Part shown: one piece after another, positions 43,732 through 51,246 of the stretch
Position numbering within the stretch: position 1 is the first letter of the stretch
Layout: each line of letters opens with the position of its first letter
Origin: Pseudoalteromonas sp. HM-SA03
Lineage (GTDB): Bacteria > Pseudomonadota > Gammaproteobacteria > Enterobacterales > Alteromonadaceae
DNA length: 51,246 bases
Reading direction: 5' to 3'
Assembly (NCBI RefSeq): GCF_002289345.1
Contig: NZ_NSDG01000076.1
Coordinates: forward strand, 1 to 51,246
Program-made: the position numbers and the translations under genes
Notes under the pieces: model-generated
The model's database searches: none
What the model saw: the letters and a program-made list of their open reading frames with translations, nothing else
What the model was told of the DNA's origin: nothing

Positions 43732-46700
43732 ATGAGTGATATAGAAAATACATCGCAGCGCGGTATTATCGCTTATTTTGCGAATAATACGGTAGCGGCA
43801 AACTTGTTGATGGTCTTCATACTGATAATGGGTTTTATCAGTTATATGACTATCCAAAGGCAAATGTTTCCAAACTTTGAGATCAATTATGTGACGGTGT
43901 CAGCCGTATATCCCGGCGCGTCTCCTCAGGAAATTGAAGAAGGGATCTTGATCAAAATCGAAGAAGCATTAAAAGACGTTACAGAAATCAAAAAAGGGGT
44001 TTACCGTGCCGCTAGAGGTAGCGGTAGTGCGCAACTTGAAATCTATAAAGATGAAGACCTAACGGAAGTAGAAGATAAAATTCGCTCGCGTGTGAATAGT
44101 ATCGCGACCTTCCCAGCGTCCATGGAGCCTGTGCAGGTTCAGCTTATAGAATTTCGTCAAGACGTGGTGAACATCGCGCTGGCAGGTAATCTACCGTTGA
44201 ATGCCCTCAAGCCAATTGCCAAAGAAATCGAGGATGAATTACTAGAAATATCAACGATTTCACTGGTTGACCGTTCAACCCCGGATTACGAGATTGGGAT
44301 TGAAGTTGATCCTGATGCTCTGCGTCGTTACAACTTAACGATTAGTGATGTAAGTAGCGCAATTAGACGTTATTCAACCAACATCTCAGCGGGTCAAATC
44401 AGAACTGAATCTGGCATTATTGCCGTGCGTGTTGAAAATCAAATGTACCGCGGTAATGAGTTTAGAAACATCCCTGTTAAGGTCGGTGATAACGGTGCCA
44501 AAATTTATCTTCAAGATATCGCAGAAATTAAAGATGGTCTAACTGAAGGTGAATATTACTTCCGTTTGAATGGTGAAAATGCGGTATTCCTGTCGGTTAA
44601 AGCGACCAAAGATCAAAATATGATCCCAATCGCGAAAGCGGTACATAAATATATCGAGGAGAAAAACGCTAAATTACCCGCAGGCTTAAGATTAGAACCA
44701 ATCGTTGATATGACGTACTACCTAAATGCTCGACTCGAGATGATGAAGAGCAATATGTTACAAGGTGCGTTACTCGTTGCGATCATGCTGACTATTTTCC
44801 TACGCTTCAAATTAGCGCTATGGGTAATGATTGGCCTGCCAGTGTGTTTCCTTGGTGCGTTCCTATTTATGCCAGCACTTGGGGTCAGCATTAATATTGT
44901 ATCGCTGTTTGCCTTTATCATGGTGCTTGGGATAGTGGTAGATGACGCCATCGTCATAGGGGAATCCGCCTACTCCGAAATTGAACGCAAAGGCCACAGC
45001 GTTAAGAATGTGGTGATCGGCGCTAAGCGTGTTGCAACGCCAGCAACTTTCGGCGTATTAACAACCATTGCTGTGTTTGCACCTATGTTGTTCTCATCTG
45101 GTCCTGAAAGTGCATTCTTTAAGTCAATCTCGGGCGTTATTATTCTGTGTTTGGTATTCAGTTTGATTGAATCCAAATGGATTTTGCCAGCGCACATTGC
45201 TCACACTAAGATTAAACCATTGCGTCCAAACAGTCGTCGAGCTGCATTTAACAAGAAGTTCTTCGCTTTTGTGAACGGACCATACCGACGCTTTATTCAG
45301 CGCTGTGTTGACTGGCGCTGGACTGTATTATTAACTTTTGTGGCGATGCTGGTATTTAGCTTTAGCTTGGTGACTTCGAATTTAGTGCGCTTTATTCCAT
45401 TCCCGAAAGTGCCAGAGGATTATCCAAAGATCGAAATTACCATGAACGACAATGTGTCAGACGATCAAACCATTACAGCGATGCAGTCTATTGAGCTGAT
45501 GATACGTAATGTCGATAAAGAGATTGCCCAAGAGTTCGGTCAAGGCATGATTAAGGATGTATATTCTTGGAACCAAAGCCGCACTCAGGGTGCTGTATTA
45601 TCGACGTTAGTTGACGAAGAGCAAAGACCATTTACGGCTTTTGAACTTGCACGCCGTTGGCGCGAAGCAATGCCAGAGATCACAGCTGTGAAATCAATCA
45701 TTGTGTATGACAGTGTTGGCGATCAAAGTGGTGGTGAGGGTGAATTTGGTTATCGCTTGCTAGGTTCTGATATCGAGACCCTTAATGCAGCGGGCAGACA
45801 GCTTATTTCAATGTTGCAGCAGCAGCCCGGGTTATTTGATATCAGCTCGAGTATTGACCCTGCGAGTAAGGAAATGCAGATCGCGCTTAAGCCAGTGGCT
45901 TATGAGCTTGGCTTGCAACTTGCTGATGTTGCGATTCAGGTTGGTAATAGCTTCTATGGTGGTGAAGCACAGCGTGTTATTCGTGATGGCGAAGAGATCA
46001 AAGTGATGGTGCGTTATCCTGAACTTGATCGTAAAGCCCTAGCCTCACTGAAACGTACTATCATCACAACGCCAAAAGGCAAAGAAGTGATGCTAGGCGA
46101 TGTTGTAGAGTTTACCGAGAAGCCGGGTATCAATTATATTCGTCGTGAAGATGGCTTTAGAACGGTATATGTATACGGTAGCATCGATGAAGAGCTGATC
46201 GAGCCAGATGCCGTGGTTAAGAATATTGAAGAAAATATCTTACCAGAGCTACTTAAGCAGTTCCCAGACGTAAAAACTAAGCTAGGTGGTAGTGTCGAAG
46301 AGCGCCAAGCGCAAACCAGTGAGCAGATCTTATTCTTTGCTGCTGGTATGTTGATGGTTTATATCCTATTGGCTGTACCGCTTAAGAGTTACGCGCAACC
46401 GCTTATCGTGATGTCGGTAATTCCGTTTAGCTTAGTTGGCGCGCTATGGGGTCACTTAGTGTTTGGCTTAGATATGAGTACGATGTCTATGTTTGGATTG
46501 GTAGCCGCTGCTGGGGTTGTGATCAATGACTCCTTGGTAATGACGGATTATATCAACCAAGCGCGCGCCGAGGGCGTTAAGCTTAAAGAAGCGGTTATTG
46601 AAGCGGGTTGTGCACGCTTTAGGGCAATCACGCTAACCTCTATCACGACGTTTGCCGGTGTCATGCCAATCATCTTTGAAACGAGTCTACAAGCAAGGTT

Positions 46701-46884
46701 TGTTATTCCGATGGCGGTATCACTTGGCTTTGCAGTGCTATTCGCAACGCTTATCACGCTTGTGTTAGTGCCAGCCCTATACATCATCTTAACGGATGTG
46801 CAGGGGGCGGGTTCACGCTTAAAAGCGAAGATCAGACGCAAGCCTAAATCTGACGATAACCAACTAGAGAAAGCAGAAGCTTAG
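43732..46884 (+). CDS. RND-family efflux transporter (HAE type)
   Basis: A 1050-residue pump with the 12-helix RND layout: TM1 at about 20-42, a large periplasmic loop, helices at about 335-550, second loop and helices at about 865-1030. The proton-relay TM4 reads GIVVDDAIVIGE. The acid pair and the second motif GVVINDSLVMTDYINQARAEG are typical of the AcrB/HAE superfamily, but it lies closer to the HAE subset of marine proteobacteria than to AcrB. The substrate could be drugs, lipids or bile-like compounds. A GC-rich terminator follows at 46911. Confidence 0.92.
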   Translation: MSDIENTSQRGIIAYFANNTVAANLLMVFILIMGFISYMTIQRQMFPNFEINYVTVSAVYPGASPQEIEEGILIKIEEALKDVTEIKKGVYRAARGSGSAQLEIYKDEDLTEVEDKIRSRVNSIATFPASMEPVQVQLIEFRQDVVNIALAGNLPLNALKPIAKEIEDELLEISTISLVDRSTPDYEIGIEVDPDALRRYNLTISDVSSAIRRYSTNISAGQIRTESGIIAVRVENQMYRGNEFRNIPVKVGDNGAKIYLQDIAEIKDGLTEGEYYFRLNGENAVFLSVKATKDQNMIPIAKAVHKYIEEKNAKLPAGLRLEPIVDMTYYLNARLEMMKSNMLQGALLVAIMLTIFLRFKLALWVMIGLPVCFLGAFLFMPALGVSINIVSLFAFIMVLGIVVDDAIVIGESAYSEIERKGHSVKNVVIGAKRVATPATFGVLTTIAVFAPMLFSSGPESAFFKSISGVIILCLVFSLIESKWILPAHIAHTKIKPLRPNSRRAAFNKKFFAFVNGPYRRFIQRCVDWRWTVLLTFVAMLVFSFSLVTSNLVRFIPFPKVPEDYPKIEITMNDNVSDDQTITAMQSIELMIRNVDKEIAQEFGQGMIKDVYSWNQSRTQGAVLSTLVDEEQRPFTAFELARRWREAMPEITAVKSIIVYDSVGDQSGGEGEFGYRLLGSDIETLNAAGRQLISMLQQQPGLFDISSSIDPASKEMQIALKPVAYELGLQLADVAIQVGNSFYGGEAQRVIRDGEEIKVMVRYPELDRKALASLKRTIITTPKGKEVMLGDVVEFTEKPGINYIRREDGFRTVYVYGSIDEELIEPDAVVKNIEENILPELLKQFPDVKTKLGGSVEERQAQTSEQILFFAAGMLMVYILLAVPLKSYAQPLIVMSVIPFSLVGALWGHLVFGLDMSTMSMFGLVAAAGVVINDSLVMTDYINQARAEGVKLKEAVIEAGCARFRAITLTSITTFAGVMPIIFETSLQARFVIPMAVSLGFAVLFATLITLVLVPALYIILTDVQGAGSRLKAKIRRKPKSDDNQLEKAEA

Positions 46885-46910
46885 AAACACTCTTTTACAC
46901 TCAATAATAT

Positions 46911-46940
46911 AAAGGCCGCGCAGTGATGCTCGGCCTTTTT
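46911..46940 (+). terminator. Terminator of the RND operon
   Basis: AAAGGCCG (46911-46918) and CGGCCTTT (46931-46938) form an 8-bp stem around a 12-nt loop, ending in TTTTT. Confidence 0.78.
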
Positions 46941-47014
46941 CTTTGCGCGCTGGTATGGCTCTTGAATCATGATACACTGGTGAAAAATAACGAATTTAGG
47001 ATGACCACTTGGTG

Positions 47015-49072
47015 ATGGAAAAAACTCAACCACTAGCCAAAAAGCAGCCGAAATCCTTGCTGCACCATAACCATGAGCGTATCGACAACTACTACTGGAT
47101 GCGTGACGATGAGCGTAAAAATGCTGATGTGTTGGCACACCTCGAAGCAGAGAATGATTACTGTGAAGCCCAAATGGCACCTCACCAAGTGCTGCAAACC
47201 CAGCTGTTTGAAGAAATGAAAGGCCGTATCGTAAAAGATGATAGCTCTGTGCCCGCAAAAGATGGCAACTATTGGTATGTGAGTGAAGTGAGTGGTGATG
47301 AGGAATATGCTAAGTATTATCGCGCATCACAAGAAGATCTGTCGGATAAAAAACTTCTTTTAGACATTAATCAGTTAGCCGCGGGCAACGAGTTTTATGA
47401 CATCGGTGATATTACTGTAAGCCCAGATGAGCAACTGCTTGCCTATAGTGAAGACACCGACGGCCGTCGAATTTACACCATCAAGTTTCTCGATTTAAAC
47501 ACCAATACATTGCTACAAGACGTGCTGCATAACACGGAAGGCCAAGTAATTTGGGCAAACGACAATAAAACCGTATTTTATGTCAAAAAAGACGAGCAGA
47601 CGTTGCTCGGCTTCCAAGTGTATCGCCATGTGTTGGGAACGCCACAAAGCGATGATATTTTGGTGTTTGAAGAGCAAGATCGCCAATTTTATATGGGATT
47701 GGGTAAAAGCCGTGATGAAAGCACTATTTTTATCTATCTTGCTGCGACGGAAACGAGCGATCAGTTAATACTGGATGCAAACGACCCTTGTGGTGAGTTT
47801 AGCACTCTTATCCCAAGAGAAACTGGCCATGAATATGGCCTTGAAAAAATGGGAGAGTTTTTTTACATCCTTAGTAATAAAGACGCTAAAAATTTCCGTT
47901 TGATGCGTGCAACAGCGGCAACGATTGGTGATGTAGCGCAATGGGAAGAGTTAGTTGCTCATCGCGACCATGTATTATTAGAAGGTTTGGAGCTGTTCAA
48001 CAGTCACTTTGTGCTGACTGAGCGTGAACAAGGGCAGATCCGCTTTGTTGTTCATGATTATCAAGGGCAGAGCTATCACCTTGGATTTGATGATGCTTGT
48101 TACTTTGCCACGGTAGGAAATAACCCCGAGCCAAGTTCAAGTAATATTCGTATTCACTATTCGAGCATGACAACTCCAAGCTCAGTGTACGATTGTGACT
48201 TAACCACAGGTAAGAAGGTGCTTAAAAAGCAACAGCAAGTGTTAGGTGATTTTAAACCCGAATATTATCACTCTGAACGTTTGCATATAACCGCAAGAGA
48301 TGGCGTTAAAGTCCCTGTATCTTTGGTGTATCGAAAAGATAAGTTTAATCAAGACGGTAGTAATCCATTATTGCAGTATGGTTATGGTTCTTATGGCATT
48401 ACTATTGATCCTAACTTCTCTAGTCAAATTCTAAGTCTGTTAGATAGAGGGTTTGTATACGCGATTGCGCATATTCGAGGCTCTGAGATGCTTGGTCGTG
48501 AATGGTATGAGCAAGGCAAAAAAGCCCATAAGCAAAATACCTTCAACGACTTTATTGATGTTACCAAGGCCTTGGTTGAACAGGGTTACGGCCATAAAGA
48601 CAAAGTGTTTGCATCAGGTGGAAGTGCCGGTGGCCTGTTAATGGGTGCAATTGCAAACCAAGCTCCAGCGCTGTATTTAGGGTTAGGCTGCCATGTGCCT
48701 TTCTTGGATGTGTTAACTACCATGTTGGATGAGTCAATTCCATTAACCACCAACGAGTATGATGAATGGGGTAATCCGAATAATGAAGCGGACTACCAGA
48801 ATATTTTAGCGTATTCGCCGTATGACAATATTGAAGCCAAAGCCTATCCAAATATTCTAGTCACCACAGGTCTGCACGACTCGCAAGTGCAGTATTGGGA
48901 GCCCATGAAGTGGGTTGCTAAGCTTAGAGAATATAAAACGGATGATAATGTGCTGCTCTTTAAAACCGACTTGGAGGCGGGTCACGGTGGGGCATCAGGC
49001 CGGTTTAAAAGCCTACATGAAAGAGCGCTAGAAATGGCATTCTTTATCAGCTTATTGGATGGTAGGTCGTAG
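47015..49072 (+). CDS. ptrB: Oligopeptidase B
   Basis: About 685 residues, prolyl-oligopeptidase (S9A) type cleaving after basic residues in short peptides, usually cytoplasmic. The N-terminal propeller (about 70-400) contains LAYSEDTDGRRIYTI; the C-terminal hydrolase has the nucleophile in GGSAGG (Ser near 534), Asp in TTGLHDSQVQYWEP (near 619) and His in EAGHGGASGR (near 654). ATG 47015 is chosen over TTG 47009 and GTG 47012. A four-codon frame (ATG 47001, M-T-T-W) ends in TGATG overlapping the start. The gene's own stop and last codons fall in a REP element: GRS-stop is read from the repeat. Confidence 0.94.
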   Translation: MEKTQPLAKKQPKSLLHHNHERIDNYYWMRDDERKNADVLAHLEAENDYCEAQMAPHQVLQTQLFEEMKGRIVKDDSSVPAKDGNYWYVSEVSGDEEYAKYYRASQEDLSDKKLLLDINQLAAGNEFYDIGDITVSPDEQLLAYSEDTDGRRIYTIKFLDLNTNTLLQDVLHNTEGQVIWANDNKTVFYVKKDEQTLLGFQVYRHVLGTPQSDDILVFEEQDRQFYMGLGKSRDESTIFIYLAATETSDQLILDANDPCGEFSTLIPRETGHEYGLEKMGEFFYILSNKDAKNFRLMRATAATIGDVAQWEELVAHRDHVLLEGLELFNSHFVLTEREQGQIRFVVHDYQGQSYHLGFDDACYFATVGNNPEPSSSNIRIHYSSMTTPSSVYDCDLTTGKKVLKKQQQVLGDFKPEYYHSERLHITARDGVKVPVSLVYRKDKFNQDGSNPLLQYGYGSYGITIDPNFSSQILSLLDRGFVYAIAHIRGSEMLGREWYEQGKKAHKQNTFNDFIDVTKALVEQGYGHKDKVFASGGSAGGLLMGAIANQAPALYLGLGCHVPFLDVLTTMLDESIPLTTNEYDEWGNPNNEADYQNILAYSPYDNIEAKAYPNILVTTGLHDSQVQYWEPMKWVAKLREYKTDDNVLLFKTDLEAGHGGASGRFKSLHERALEMAFFISLLDGRS

Positions 49073-49231
49073 CTTTAGCTCGACTTACATCCTAACTTTA
49101 GTTCGACAACAAGGAGATAAAAGATCGCGAGGTGAACTCGCTCCTACCAGAAAAGAACCTGAGTAGGAGTTGGTTCGTCTGTAGGTCGTAGCTTTAGCTC
49201 GACTCGTACACCCTAGCTTTAGCTCGACCTA
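49062..49231. repeat. REP-like repeat cluster between ptrB and dps
   Basis: Two copies of a 23-bp unit begin at 49062 and 49181, identical over GTAGGTCGTAGCTTTAGCTC plus GAC. Each is followed 29-31 bp later by a shorter relative: CCTAACTTTAGTTCGAC (49091-49107) and CCTAGCTTTAGCTCGAC (49212-49228). Between the pairs lies a different palindrome, 49123-49147, whose complement begins GTAGGAGCGAGTTCACCTCG. The GTAG heads and the imperfect hairpin GGTCG...CGACC are the form expected of RAYT substrates; a RAYT-like gene is at 1946. The first unit overlaps the ptrB stop codon. Confidence 0.82.
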
Positions 49232-49241
49232 TCGGTCTATC

Positions 49242-49715
49242 TTAGTTTAAATACGCTTTAAGCATCCACACTAACTTTTCTTGCTCTTTGATGTAGTCGC
49301 TCATTAGCGCTGCTGTCCCTTCATCTTCGGCTTCACCCGCCTGTGCTAAAATTTCACGCTGCATAGAAATAAGTGTTGTGTAGCCATCAAGCAAGGTTTC
49401 TAGTGCTTGTGTACCATTGCTGATCCCTTTTGCTTCTTGAATTTTACTGGTTTCCAAATAATCAGAAAACGCATGCAATGGGTTGCCTTCAATCGTCAAA
49501 ATACGCTCTGCGATTTCGTCGACTTTCTCAAGCAATAGCGTATAAATTTCTTCAAATTTTAGGTGTAGTTCAAAAAACTCACGACCTTTGATGTTCCAGT
49601 GAAAACCACGGGCATTCATATATTGAATTTGGTAGCTACTTAGTAGTGTATTAAGTGACGTTACTAGCGCTTGGCTCTTTGCTTTGTCTAAACCGATAGA
49701 ATTAATGTTTGTCAT
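49242..49715 (-). CDS. dps: Dps-family DNA-binding ferritin-like protein
   Basis: 157 residues from ATG 49715 (MTNINSIGLDKAKSQ); the longer frame to 49805 is not supported, and AAGGAG lies 8 bp before this start. The ferroxidase pattern is present: NARGFHWNIKGREFFELHLKFEEIY (His and acidic residues) and IAERILTIEGNPLHAFSDYL. Dps oxidises iron with peroxide, stores it and shields DNA. It is a single gene with TATAAT at 49732-49737 on the minus strand as a -10 candidate; no clear -35 is seen, as for stationary-phase promoters. Confidence 0.93.
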   Translation of the reverse strand: MTNINSIGLDKAKSQALVTSLNTLLSSYQIQYMNARGFHWNIKGREFFELHLKFEEIYTLLLEKVDEIAERILTIEGNPLHAFSDYLETSKIQEAKGISNGTQALETLLDGYTTLISMQREILAQAGEAEDEGTAALMSDYIKEQEKLVWMLKAYLN

Positions 49716-50025
49716 GCGATGCTCCTTGTTGATTATAGTCAGTATGGCGCAACCGTAGGTAATTGCCCAATGATTAAAATCAAAGTGTTTAATCGGAAAA
49801 ATCAATCAATAAAATAAAAACATATCAAATATTAATACAATATGACATTGGGATGAGCGTGGTAAAAAACAAGATAGAACCCCAAGAAGCGCTCAAAAAT
49901 AACAAGGTGACATGAATACTCGGCAGGAATAAAGCTTGCCAACTTTTCCCTAAACCTTACCAGAGCGCATAGTTTTTGATCTAAAACAAGTGTTTAATCT
50001 CGTTCGTATTTCGGTGGTTTGAAAC
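49716..50025. other. Intergenic region upstream of dps
   Basis: About 310 bp, AT-rich. On the minus strand TATAAT at 49732-49737 is a plausible dps -10. Between 49806 and 50025 I find no convincing ORF, repeat or RNA gene. Confidence 0.5.
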
Positions 50026-50066
50026 TTGATTTAGGTCAAAATATCACCGCACTATAAGCGCATAAT
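50026..50066 (+). promoter_or_regulatory. FNR class-II-like promoter
   Basis: TTGATTTAGGTCAA (50026-50039) matches the FNR box TTGATnnnnATCAA at nine of ten positions. A -10 candidate CATAAT lies at 50061-50066, predicting a start near 50073; the box centre would be at about -40.5, the class II activator position. The downstream gene starts at 50117 with a GAGG ribosome site. Confidence 0.68.
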
Positions 50067-50116
50067 CATTTCATCAAGACACAAAAAACCAGTGTCTACT
50101 ACTTGAGGAAATGAGT

Positions 50117-50326
50117 ATGAAAGGCAAAACAAAATCAGAACATAAAATGGAACTCGTCGTCGTTGTTATCGCTTTAGTAGCATTTGTTGTTGGGCTAGTG
50201 GGCCACTTAGCTGGTGCAAGTATCGCAAACTCAGACACCTTTGGTTATATCGCGGCACCAGTGCCGCTAGTAGTTGGTTTGATCGCTGTGATTGCTTACA
50301 AAGTGGCTGCAAGCGCAGAGCACTAA
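50117..50326 (+). CDS. Small two-helix membrane protein, predicted FNR-activated
   Basis: 69 residues from ATG 50117 (MKGKTKSEHK); ATG 50111 is also in frame, but GAGG at 50105-50108 is spaced best for 50117. A basic cytoplasmic N-terminus is followed by two helices (about 11-32 and 45-64), the second starting APVPLVVGLIAVIAYKV. The family is not recognised. The gene ends tail-to-tail with the alpha/beta hydrolase, sharing CTAA. The FNR-type promoter suggests a role at low oxygen, for example as a small subunit of a membrane complex. Confidence 0.8.
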   Translation: MKGKTKSEHKMELVVVVIALVAFVVGLVGHLAGASIANSDTFGYIAAPVPLVVGLIAVIAYKVAASAEH

Positions 50327-50964
50327 GGCCTCTCTAACAACTCGCAGATATAGTCCATTACCGCACGGGAATATATTAAGCTGGTATGGCTGAGATGAAA
50401 TATTTTGTGCTCAGCCATGCCGTTGAGCTTGGTTTCTTCTAACAACACGGTACCATCCGACTGGCTACCCTTTTGTAGTAGTGGCATTAATCCAATGGGC
50501 AAGTCGCCGGCAATACTGTAAAGCTTGGCGTCGAAAGGCCAATCTTGATTGTTAGATAATAAAAATTCCACACTGTTTTTTAACAGTAACTCCAGTCCTT
50601 TGTCGTGCATATGCTTGGCAATGGCGCTGCCTTTATGTGGTGTCCCCAAGGTCACCACTTTCTTTACTTGCTTGCTCGTTTCAGAACCTCGCTCTAAATA
50701 CGCCCTTGCAACTAAGCCTCCCATGGAGTGGCAAACGAGTGCGGCAGGGCGGTCGCCAACAAAAGTATCAATAGCGGCGCAAATCTCATCAATATTTGGC
50801 GTTAAGGTGTTATAGCTTAAATTGAGAATACGGTAGCCCGATTTACCTAAGCGAGCGCTAAGCGGTCGCATCACAAACCCGGACATGTACAAGCCATGCA
50901 GCACTACGATGCTTTCGATTTTGGCGCTCACGGTAATATTGAGTGGAATAGGAGAGTGGTTCAT
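50323..50964 (-). CDS. Alpha/beta-hydrolase (lipase/PGAP1-like esterase)
   Basis: A 213-residue hydrolase. The oxyanion region is VVLHGLYMSGFVMRPLSARL, the nucleophile elbow is CHSMGGLVARAYLERG (Ser near 99), and VTLGTPHKGSAIAKH is the PGAP1/lipase-like segment with an acidic partner downstream; the C-terminal HLSHTSLIYS supplies the His. It is compact compared with full lipases and lacks a signal peptide, so it is probably cytoplasmic. The substrate is unknown. It overlaps the convergent small membrane gene by 4 bp. Confidence 0.86.
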   Translation of the reverse strand: MNHSPIPLNITVSAKIESIVVLHGLYMSGFVMRPLSARLGKSGYRILNLSYNTLTPNIDEICAAIDTFVGDRPAALVCHSMGGLVARAYLERGSETSKQVKKVVTLGTPHKGSAIAKHMHDKGLELLLKNSVEFLLSNNQDWPFDAKLYSIAGDLPIGLMPLLQKGSQSDGTVLLEETKLNGMAEHKIFHLSHTSLIYSRAVMDYICELLERP

Positions 50965-51068
50965 GCCGCCTCTTTAAACTTGAATACTTCTAAGTCTTGT
51001 GCGAGTGTACCACCCTCACTTGAATACTTGATGTATGAATCAATCCAAATTAGAAATTATTATTCTAA

Positions 51069-51246
51069 CTAATCAAATTGCCACTCTTGCTTGTAATCGT
51101 ACCTAAAGCCTATGGAAATGGAATCCATATCCACTTGATTATCAAAGGACTTGTTCAAATACTCCAAGTGTACTCTGAGCGGCGGTGTTGGTAACCACTC
51201 AAGTGTAACATTGTAGCCATCAAAGCTCTGATTTAGCGGATCGTGA
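51069..51246 (-). CDS. C-terminal end of a probable outer-membrane barrel protein (partial)
   Basis: On the minus strand a frame open from the window edge ends at TAG 51069-51071. The 58 visible residues show amphipathic, aromatic-rich strand patterns (GYNVTLEWLP, LRVHLEYLNKSF, SISIGFRYDYKQEWQFD). This resembles the last strands of a beta-barrel, though the final residue is Asp rather than the usual Phe. The rest of the gene lies beyond the window, so identity cannot be given. Confidence 0.45.
   Translation of the reverse strand, partial: HDPLNQSFDGYNVTLEWLPTPPLRVHLEYLNKSFDNQVDMDSISIGFRYDYKQEWQFD

Noticed and set aside
49062..49231. CRISPR-like array
   Set aside because: Few units, unequal spacing, imperfect copies with hairpin form and no cas genes: REP elements instead.

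Overview
The window reads as a chromosomal segment of a marine gammaproteobacterium of the Alteromonadales, most like Pseudoalteromonas. This rests on family recognition: an NrtR-prs-nadV locus, RtcR, secreted proteases with PKD/PPC domains, HAE-type RND and MacAB-like exporters, a group-specific RAYT-like transposase and short GTAG-headed REP hairpins. No search was run. There is no rRNA, tRNA, CRISPR array or prophage in view.

Layout. 1-2990 is a decayed, mobile-element-rich edge: a truncated tyrosine recombinase, a frameshifted membrane LytTR regulator and an IS200/RAYT-type transposase. 2994-6140 holds rtcR without rtcBA beside it, then a DUF2798 plus ABM monooxygenase pair divergent from a LysR regulator. 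6159-9500 is an NAD-salvage divergon: nrtR against prs-nadV, with three NrtR-type palindromes between. 9614-12627 is an OmpR/HK two-component pair followed by an aspartic-protease-like lipoprotein. 12665-14548 has a YbaN-type membrane protein and an M20 N-carbamoyl-type amidohydrolase.

14685-19745 is the most unusual part: five tightly overlapping genes encoding a 145-aa membrane-anchored protein, an SSS sodium symporter, a 39-aa membrane micropeptide, a divergent aspartate-carbamoyltransferase homologue that lacks the aspartate-binding Arg/Gln motif, and an asparagine-synthetase-like amidotransferase. Next to the M20 enzyme this looks like an uncharacterised ureido or amide amino-acid pathway, closed by a strong terminator.

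19848-30304 contains a porin, a chemoreceptor, a hexose-6-phosphate mutarotase, an NtrC-like regulator/kinase pair, a small membrane protein behind a consensus Fur box, and a 937-aa surface metallopeptidase with propeller and barrel-like regions. 30382-37004 carries a trypsin-like PKD/PPC protease, a TPR lipoprotein, a PQ-loop membrane protein and a metzincin-type zinc protease. 37257-42306 is a HlyD/ABC ATPase/FtsX-permease exporter behind a sigma-54 promoter candidate, with a decayed second permease. 42550-46884 is an RND efflux pair. 46911-51246 holds oligopeptidase B, a REP cluster, dps, a small membrane protein with an FNR class-II-like promoter, an alpha/beta hydrolase, and the 3' end of a barrel-like gene.

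Regulatory sites visible by eye (NrtR, Fur, sigma-54, FNR) are the best supported new statements. Functions of individual proteins rest on motif recognition.
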